Positions 7,706 to 12,591 of a DNA stretch of 12,591 nt are shown in pieces. How positions within the stretch are numbered: the stretch's first letter is position 1; each line of letters starts with the position of its first letter. The position numbers and the translations under genes are program-made. This stretch comes from Phoronis ovalis (lineage: Eukaryota > Phoronida > Phoronidae). Below the pieces are notes generated by a model. The model was not told the origin of the DNA and made no database searches. It saw nothing but the letters and a program-made list of their open reading frames with translations. The DNA is taken from assembly GCA_028565635.1 (NCBI GenBank), contig JAOXYB010043860.1, forward strand, positions 1 through 12,591, in the 5' to 3' direction.

Positions 7706-7832
7706 TTATTGTTCATAATGTTCATAGTGTTGGACAATTTCGGAACAAATTTTGTTACAATTTTCGCACTGGAAACAATATTTATTTTCCCTAAACTCAA
7801 ATGCAATGTCAGATAAATGAACTAAATTTCCA
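7706..7832 (-). pseudogene. C2H2 zinc-finger-like exon remnant or terminal exon
   Basis: On the minus strand an acceptor ACTATTTATAG (AG 7834-7833) is followed by 41 codons and TAA at 7708-7706. The peptide runs NLVHLSDIAFEFRENKY, then CFQCENCNKICSEIVQ and HYEHYEQ. The core FxCxxCxK...Hx2H has C-x2-C-x12-H spacing when the second histidine of HYEH is used. The final zinc-binding histidine of a normal C2H2 finger is missing because the frame stops four codons later. It could be a truncated nucleic-acid-binding finger from a gene or from a transposon-borne protein. This frame is different from the two longer open frames on either strand here (7615-7816), which are its shadows. A partner exon upstream was not found, so a pseudogene is the safer label. 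Confidence 0.38.
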
Positions 7833-8518
7833 CTATAAATAGTTTAAAAAGTTTCTTTTTTTCAAATTATTTGTTCAGTATTTGAATTAATTGCCTAAAG
7901 CTATATTAGAAAACTAGGTAATCGGGAAAAACAAGAGTACAATTGCAAGTTTTTCATATGACAATACTGTACCACTCCTTGTGACACACATGTTACCGTT
8001 AGTCACAGCAACCTGCTTGCTTTGTAAACCATACATTAGATAAGATATAACAAGGCGCTAACTAGCACACTTTTAGCTTTCGCGCTAATTTGGTAATGTT
8101 TAATTTTCTAATTGATATACATTCTCATGTATTAGTGTCAGATTTAGATATTTGATAATGCTATGGTATATAATCTTCAAATGTAAATGCCCAAAAGTAT
8201 TATTTTGCTTTATTGCGTACGACTACCTTACTTTGATACTGCATTCTAATTGGATAATTCACAGTCACATAACAGTTGGTGAATTTACTGGCTGGTCAGG
8301 TATTATAACGCACCGGCCTTAAAACCACCTACATCTAAACATGTGTACATGTTGACCAGAACTCAGAGGTGTGATAAATAATAAACTTAGTATATACAAA
8401 TAAAGGCCCTGAGTAATATCTAATGTTTTGCAGTTTGCACACTAGTATATGAATAATCAATCTATATGCTTAATTTTCTATTTAATTACCTTCCAATTAC
8501 TTCCATCTTATTTCACAG
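7833..8518. other. AT-rich interval, one long open frame without identity
   Basis: A plus-strand frame without an internal stop runs from about 8113 to 8322 (ATG near 8158). It reads SNWIIHSHITVGEFTGW shortly before a donor-like TCAG|GTATTA at 8299-8304, in phase 1. It would join in frame to the candidate exon at 8519, but the N-terminal half is low-complexity and AT-driven. Near 8338-8353 the inverted repeat AACATGT-GT-ACATGTT is present. Nothing else stands out. Confidence 0.3.
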
Positions 8519-8610
8519 CACCACTAAACAACCTCGTTAACTTACATATTAACTACACCGTCGGATCCGAATGCCCGAATAAATTATCATACAAAAGTAA
8601 TACTTTTTAA
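8519..8610 (+). CDS. Candidate terminal exon, unidentified
   Basis: A strong acceptor (ccatcttatttcacag, AG 8517-8518) is followed by 2 nt and then 29 codons reading PLNNLVNLHINYTVGSEC, with a PNKLSYKSNTF end and TAA at 8608-8610. The patch is richer in GC and CpG than its surroundings (ccgtcggatccgaatgcccg). It carries one potential N-glycosylation site, NYT. It needs an upstream exon ending with one extra base; the donor at 8301 fits by phase, which has a one-in-three chance of happening at random. No family is recognised. Confidence 0.25.
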
Positions 8611-8716
8611 CAGCTTTACTGGATGAAATATATAATAACGTCTTAATAATGAAAAATCATAGAAAGTAAGCATAAGCAGAGTACTGTGTGACGTATAGGA
8701 AAATCTCCATAGTATT

Positions 8717-9640
8717 GGATGCTTTCACTTATCTGACAAAATAGACTGGACAGATTTTGAGGAATCACTTTTCAAACATTTTATTATTATCTAATTAATA
8801 TAAAAAGTTACTTTTCTGTTTCAGCCGAAATTGGGAATTGTACACATATTTTTGAAAAAAGTGACATTTATTGTTTCTTATCTTTTTTGTGTTTCATATT
8901 ACAAAGCAATTATTATTAGGACTTCACAATCACTTATTAAAAGGATGACTTATCAAAACTTATCAAACTACGATTTTCCTATTTCACTAGAACTTCTTTG
9001 AAAACTTGCACTCACTAAGAGTGAAATAATGGTAAATAATGTAAGCGTGTGACATCAAGCCCTACTTTAGGATCACTATTGTGTTGTAAAAAACAGGGAC
9101 TTCGACTTTGAAGTTAAAATAATTGAAAAGCTATGTGATTAATCCTTTCACAACTACAGTGGTAACAACTGCATATTATACTTAAGACTGTATGTAACAT
9201 TTTCAATTTTGAAAAATAAGCAAAATACGGTGACACAAAATAAACAACTGGATCTTACATGATTTTGATAATTCAGTTTTCAAACATTTTATTTATTAAA
9301 CTAGTTAGTTTATACTAGGATATACAAAACTGTTAACATTACATTACTAAGTATTAGGAAATATCTTTTTTGTTACTTACCTTTTTTGGTGTCGGATGTT
9401 ACGATTCAATTATTATGAGAACTTCATAGTCACAGAATCATAGATAAATTGGAGAATTGTTATTTCCTGAAACTTCATTTACATTAATTAATTCACTATA
9501 ACTAAGCAAACTAATGAAAGCTAGTATTCTGCTCAGTATATTTTCAACATTCCTGCATTTTTATTTCTGTCCTCATTATAATTAGCAGTGGTAAACTTTA
9601 GCATTGTGTGACACGAACTCCTGTGATTTGTCAATGTGTG
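8717..9640. repeat. Diverged direct duplication, two units of about 500 bp
   Basis: Unit 1 lies about 8717-9080 and unit 2 about 9217-9640. Collinear anchors are the identical 17-mer ttttcaaacattttatt at 8769 and 9277 (offset 508), and caattattattaggacttc at 8907 against caattattatgagaacttc at 9407 (offset 500). A third is the pair ggtaaat...gtgtgacatc near 9031 and ggtaaac...gtgtgacacg near 9590 (offset 559). A gtgtgac word also ends the segment just before unit 1 (8686-8692), hinting at a third, shorter copy. No coding frame crosses them. This is an old tandem or dispersed repeat duplicated locally. Confidence 0.55.
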
Positions 9641-10220
9641 TACTTTATTAATTTAGAATTTTATAAGGACTTATACTTGTATAGGTGATACTAGTACCAT
9701 GTTCAATTTACAAATATTGTCCAAAATATATGTGTGAGTTTAACAGCATGTTTCAATAGTAGTTTGTTTTCTGTCAAATTCAAGCAACACCAAAACCAAT
9801 AAAATATTCCAGCACCAAGGAAAACACATCTAATCAGGATGCATTTGGATTAAAGAAAATTCTATGGAATATTTAAACATGGAGGAAAACATAGGAAGCT
9901 GCAACTTAACTTTACATAATCAATTCATAGGGGATTAAACATTGCTTACCAGTTCTTATGTGCACATAAATGATTGTCATAATTTTAAACCCTAAGCTTG
10001 CACCCTGTCTTTGGCAGCGTTCTTCGAACAGAGTACAATAGCCATAATTAGCACTTGAATAGTATATTTGTAACAAGGGTTGAGAAAGATTACACAATTC
10101 ACAAAATGAGTTGTTATACACATAGATATTAAAAAACGTAATGAAAAATGTCTATATACGCTTTCAACACGGCATCAAATATAAAGAGTCAGAATTGCGT
10201 ATACAATCAATACTATAAGA
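9641..10220. other. AT-rich interval with one GC-rich patch
   Basis: The patch at about 9993-10058 (agcttgcaccctgtctttgg and onward) is open on both strands in several frames, so direction cannot be chosen. The minus frame 10121-9912 includes ANYGYCTLFEERCQRQGAS; another minus frame reads MAIVLCSKNAAKDRVQA; and the plus frame reads ACTLSLAAFFEQSTIA. At most one can be an exon. No splice pair confirms any. Confidence 0.35.
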
Positions 10221-10229
10221 GCGATATTA

Positions 10230-10237
10230 TATAAATA
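10230..10237 (+). promoter_or_regulatory. TATA box candidate
   Basis: TATAAATA, preceded by an AT-rich run and followed about 30 bases later by a GC-richer segment (gtcgtccaggcagcagtgaa, 10252-10271) where initiation could occur. A second TATA-like motif, TATAAAGG, lies on the minus strand at 10500-10493, pointing back towards it, with a TCAG initiator-like word about 33 bases downstream. Function is inferred from motif and spacing only. Confidence 0.3.
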
Positions 10238-10303
10238 CCAAGCTGAGACATGTCGTCCAGGCAGCAGTGAACACTCTACTAGTCTAGGCTCACTCGTAAT
10301 TAT

Positions 10304-10393
10304 ATGACAAATAATTTGTCGTTTTACACGCAACAACTTCTCCAAAGTCTTCTCATGCTATTTTTAAGAACATTACAAACGATGAATAATTAA
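10304..10393 (+). CDS. Possible small ORF, 29 codons, leucine-rich amphipathic peptide
   Basis: This is the first ATG after the TATA candidate at 10230. It opens MTNNLSFYTQQLLQSLLM and ends with a LFLRTLQT-type helix and TAA at 10391-10393. Leucines fall in a helical pattern through residues 12-24, with only one charged residue, which suggests a membrane-seeking or coiled segment. An AATAAA lies at 10586-10591, so promoter, ORF and poly(A) signal could make a unit of about 330 nt. The start context is poor (T at -3). Random occurrence is entirely possible at this length. Confidence 0.2.
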   Translation: MTNNLSFYTQQLLQSLLMLFLRTLQTMNN

Positions 10394-10585
10394 ATGTCAG
10401 AGCTTTTTTCTTGAAAAAATATGAATATCATGTAAATTTAACAAATATAGTGTCGCTTACTTGAGCTGACGATGTTCCTACTTGTATTGAGCCCTTTATA
10501 CCTGGACTCAGCAACAATAGATGATGTAACAAATTAGCTATTTAAATACCACATTCGGCTTTAAATGGTGTACACTTGCTTCCTA

Positions 10586-10591
10586 AATAAA
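10586..10591 (+). promoter_or_regulatory. AATAAA poly(A) signal candidate
   Basis: AATAAA is followed by a GT/T-containing stretch (ggtcatttctctttg), as expected for a cleavage region. It could serve the small ORF at 10304. In AT-rich DNA this hexamer is common. Confidence 0.2.
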
Positions 10592-10708
10592 GGTCATTTC
10601 TCTTTGAAGAAGAGCAAAAGCAAAGTTTACCATAAATGTGCCATTTTAGGACTATAAGGGGACAATTTTCAAAAAATCATCTTGCTACTTTTTTTGAATA
10701 ATAACAAG

Positions 10709-10810
10709 ATGGACAATTTGATCCATATATCATGTCTTTGGGATAAAATGCAGCATCGGTTAGATTTTCAAGAACTCTCTTTAAGATGTATCGAAAGGAG
10801 ATTTATTTAA
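10709..10810 (+). CDS. Possible small ORF, 33 codons, unidentified
   Basis: The ATG has a good context (aagATGG). The frame reads MDNLIHISCLWDKMQHRLDF and ends in a basic ELSLRCIERRFI segment before TAA at 10808-10810. The frame is open back to about 10661 without an earlier ATG. Composition is more protein-like than the flanks, but no homologous family is recognised and no splice pair was found. A decayed exon or transposon fragment is as likely as a real small protein. Confidence 0.15.
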   Translation: MDNLIHISCLWDKMQHRLDFQELSLRCIERRFI

Positions 10811-11009
10811 CGCCCCTGGGGTTTTATCGGAGGAATTTTAAAACAAATTCCAAATAGTATATGTTAATATTACATATAAATGACTCTTAGGCATAAAGAT
10901 GACCTGTAAACTCTTGTATGATTATCCACATGTTAATCACTATATCACATCATCAGCTGATACTGTTTACTAAGAGGTCCAAGGTTTCTAACGAATCCTA
11001 ACAAGGACA

Positions 11010-11760
11010 ATGTTCAAGAAGGGTGACTCTGATAAAGGACGGTCAATATGTGTCAAGTAAGACAAGTAACATATGTTATTGGAATATATGGATTGATAAT
11101 ATAATGATACTATTCATGATAATGATTAATGATATTTTAAATTATTGATCAGTTGATACCACCCACTCCATATTTCCTTTAGTGATAATTAGTGATTCGA
11201 TATGGTCTTTAAATTAGATAAACATTATTCATGAAATACCTTTGAAACCAAAGGTTGATAAAGTGAAGTCTGTTATTTAGTCAGATTTTGTATTATTCTC
11301 CCTCTCTGTTTTATCAGTGCACTTTACAAAATTTTGCAAATTAAAAAATCGCATAGGAACATGTTACTAATGTTTTTACATATTATGTAAACATATCATT
11401 TTAAACATTTATTTTTTAAAAACCATGTCCACACTGTGAGCATCACCGAACAACTGATTACTATGTTAGGAAATATAAATTTACCAAATGTTTTGTCCCT
11501 GATCATATTTTGGTTACAGCGTACGTATACATTCAGAATTGCCCTCCATTGGGATGAAATTAATGAAATATTTAAGCTTAAGCAGTTAAATACTCGGCTC
11601 CCCCACAACCTAAATTATTTTTACGACAGACATATGCCATGATTGCTTAACAAATTATTTGATTCTTCTAATTTTCAACTAATTATCTCCTTGCCTTGTG
11701 TTTTCTTGCTACAGCGTCGTTACCAACGAACTCGGCATAAAACCTCCAGATGACGGTTAA
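11010..11760 (+). CDS. Tentative two-exon reading, 30 codons (exons 11010-11056 and 11715-11760)
   Basis: Exon 1 starts at ATG 11010, reads MFKKGDSDKGRSICV and ends TCAA|GTAAGA (phase 2; an in-frame TAA lies 21 nt before the ATG). Exon 2 follows a strong acceptor (tgttttcttgctacag, AG 11713-11714) and reads VVTNELGIKPPDDG before TAA 11758-11760. The junction codon AA|C is in phase. Exon 2 is the better supported piece: long pyrimidine tract, GC-rich, acidic natural-looking C-terminus. The pairing with exon 1 is uncertain, and exon 2 may belong to a larger gene. Between them another acceptor (ttttggttacag, AG 11518-11519) precedes a frame reading RTYTFRIALHWDEINEIF up to TGA 11640-11642, an alternative exon. 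Neither family is recognised. Confidence 0.22.
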
Positions 11761-12462
11761 CAAAACCTAACTTCCAAGGCAGCTATCATAGTTATTTTAC
11801 CACTATCATACTTTCCAATTTTTCTATCATACACAATAATAGAAAGCTTTAAACAATATATTCTTATGGTTTTCAAAAAATTTTTAGACAATTTCATGTT
11901 ATTATTCCCCATCAAGAATTTATTATTTAGGTTAGCTCAAGTGGGAACTTGGCCAATAACCATTTCAATTATCATAGTGAAAATGAGGGTTTCAGTTATT
12001 CAGTTAAGGATAGTTGAGGAGTGAGAACGGATCTGGGAGCGTGTGAACGAGAGGTCATCCTCAACAGTATATCTCTAATTAGGACAAACATATTATTCGC
12101 AAGGAGTAATAGCAGTATAGACTGGTATGATTATACGCTGACGGTTAAAACCATAGAGATATATTTTAATTAATACTACATCATGTAGAATTTCATGTTG
12201 AATTATTAAATATCATGAATGTTCTCCAGAGGAAAAATAATAAACTTTTTTAAGCTGAAAATAAATGGATATATTCACTAGGTACTCCCAAAACATCTTA
12301 AAGTGACCATTTTTATACTTAAAAAGTACTGAATACTACTTAAGACTGCATGAAGACAACTGAAAAAGTATTGAATTTATACTTAAGAGTTATAATATTC
12401 TTTCATGTGCAGTCAATCAAGTTGGTTTGTATTCATGGTTGGTAGATAATTGTTGGTCTACT
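11761..12462. other. AT-rich interval with a hairpin and a short duplication
   Basis: No gene is supported. Two possible AATAAA signals on the plus strand (12239-12244 and about 12260) are about 480-500 nt beyond the stop at 11760. The GC-rich spot 12005-12065 is listed separately. Words aaaaagtactgaat (12321) and aaaaagtattgaat (12363), each followed by tacttaaga, make a two-copy repeat with a period of about 42 bp. Confidence 0.45.
12013..12065. repeat. GC-rich hairpin, 8-bp stem, 37-nt loop
   Basis: GTTGAGGA (12013-12020) pairs perfectly with TCCTCAAC (12058-12065). The loop is GC- and CpG-rich (agaacggatctgggagcg). It lacks the conserved A and B boxes of a tRNA. On the minus strand two frames are open through it: MTSRSHAPRSVLTPQLSL, and VEDDLSFTRSQIRSHSS. 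A small exon is thus an alternative explanation for the GC content. Confidence 0.35.
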
Positions 12463-12591
12463 CAGTGGCGGATTTACGAGCGGGCGTGGAAGGCGCACTT
12501 CCCAAGAATTAATTCTGAACAGTAAATTGCAAACGTACTTCTAACAAATTGTAAAAAATATACCTATAAGATTTTATATAAAATACCATAC
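12463..12591. mobile_element. Left end of a second hAT-like element, running off the window
   Basis: CAGTGGCGGATTTACGAGCG begins at 12463 and is followed by ggcgtggaaggcgcacttcc. hAT elements typically start CAGNG, and many animal hAT/MITE termini begin CAGTGGCGGAT followed by G-rich and gcgc-rich sequence. The abrupt switch from AT-rich flank to GC-rich terminus at 12463 supports a boundary. The 8 bases before it (12455-12462, ggtctact) would be the target copy. The other end lies outside, so length and completeness are unknown. Confidence 0.45.

Noticed and set aside
7615-7816. Two opposite 63-64 codon frames.
   Set aside because: Both overlap the zinc-finger-like frame, which has the recognisable motif; these are shadows.
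1-12591. CRISPR array, prokaryotic operon, or viral genome.
   Set aside because: The only regular array is the 32-bp minisatellite, which lacks spacers of unique sequence and sits inside a MITE. Coding density and splice signals are eukaryotic.

Overview
The window looks like about 12.6 kb of animal nuclear DNA, probably from a mollusc or another marine invertebrate. It is AT-rich throughout, has no dense reading frames and no bacterial-style operons. What coding signal exists comes in short, spliced-looking pieces, and there are decayed transposable elements. The mollusc guess rests on the LINE tail architecture and the style of MITE, recalled from general knowledge, and was not checked against a database.

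The clearest gene is on the minus strand between 3269 and 2085. It has three coding exons (3269-3163, 2717-2533, 2230-2085) whose splice sites and phases fit together (phase 2, then phase 1). They encode a 145-residue protein whose first 90 residues read like a single death effector domain, the apoptosis/innate-immunity adaptor fold, followed by a basic tail. A 7-codon upstream ORF and an ATTAAA poly(A) signal frame it.

Left part (1-2080): a frame-broken 3' coding end (1-221); a diverged tandem duplication (about 363-720); a short exon-like ORF (762-863); and a complete non-autonomous hAT-like element (974-1378). That element has an 8-bp target duplication and is filled with nine units of a roughly 32-bp minisatellite.

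Middle part (3580-5400): the 3' end of a LINE retrotransposon on the minus strand, a candidate first exon on the minus strand (5032-4877) beside a CTCF-like/palindromic motif, and a strong hairpin overlapped by a small cysteine-rich ORF.

Right part (5400-12591): mostly AT-rich non-coding DNA. It carries a zinc-finger-like exon remnant (7832-7706, minus), some possible terminal exons on the plus strand (8519-8610, 11715-11760), a diverged duplication of about 500 bp (8717-9640), a possible tiny TATA-driven transcription unit (10230-10591), a GC-rich hairpin (12013-12065) and the left terminus of a second hAT-like element running off the window (from 12463).

Apart from the death-effector gene, the LINE tail and the hAT-like element, the exon calls are hypotheses. 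Open frames of 30-60 codons are expected by chance in sequence this AT-rich.
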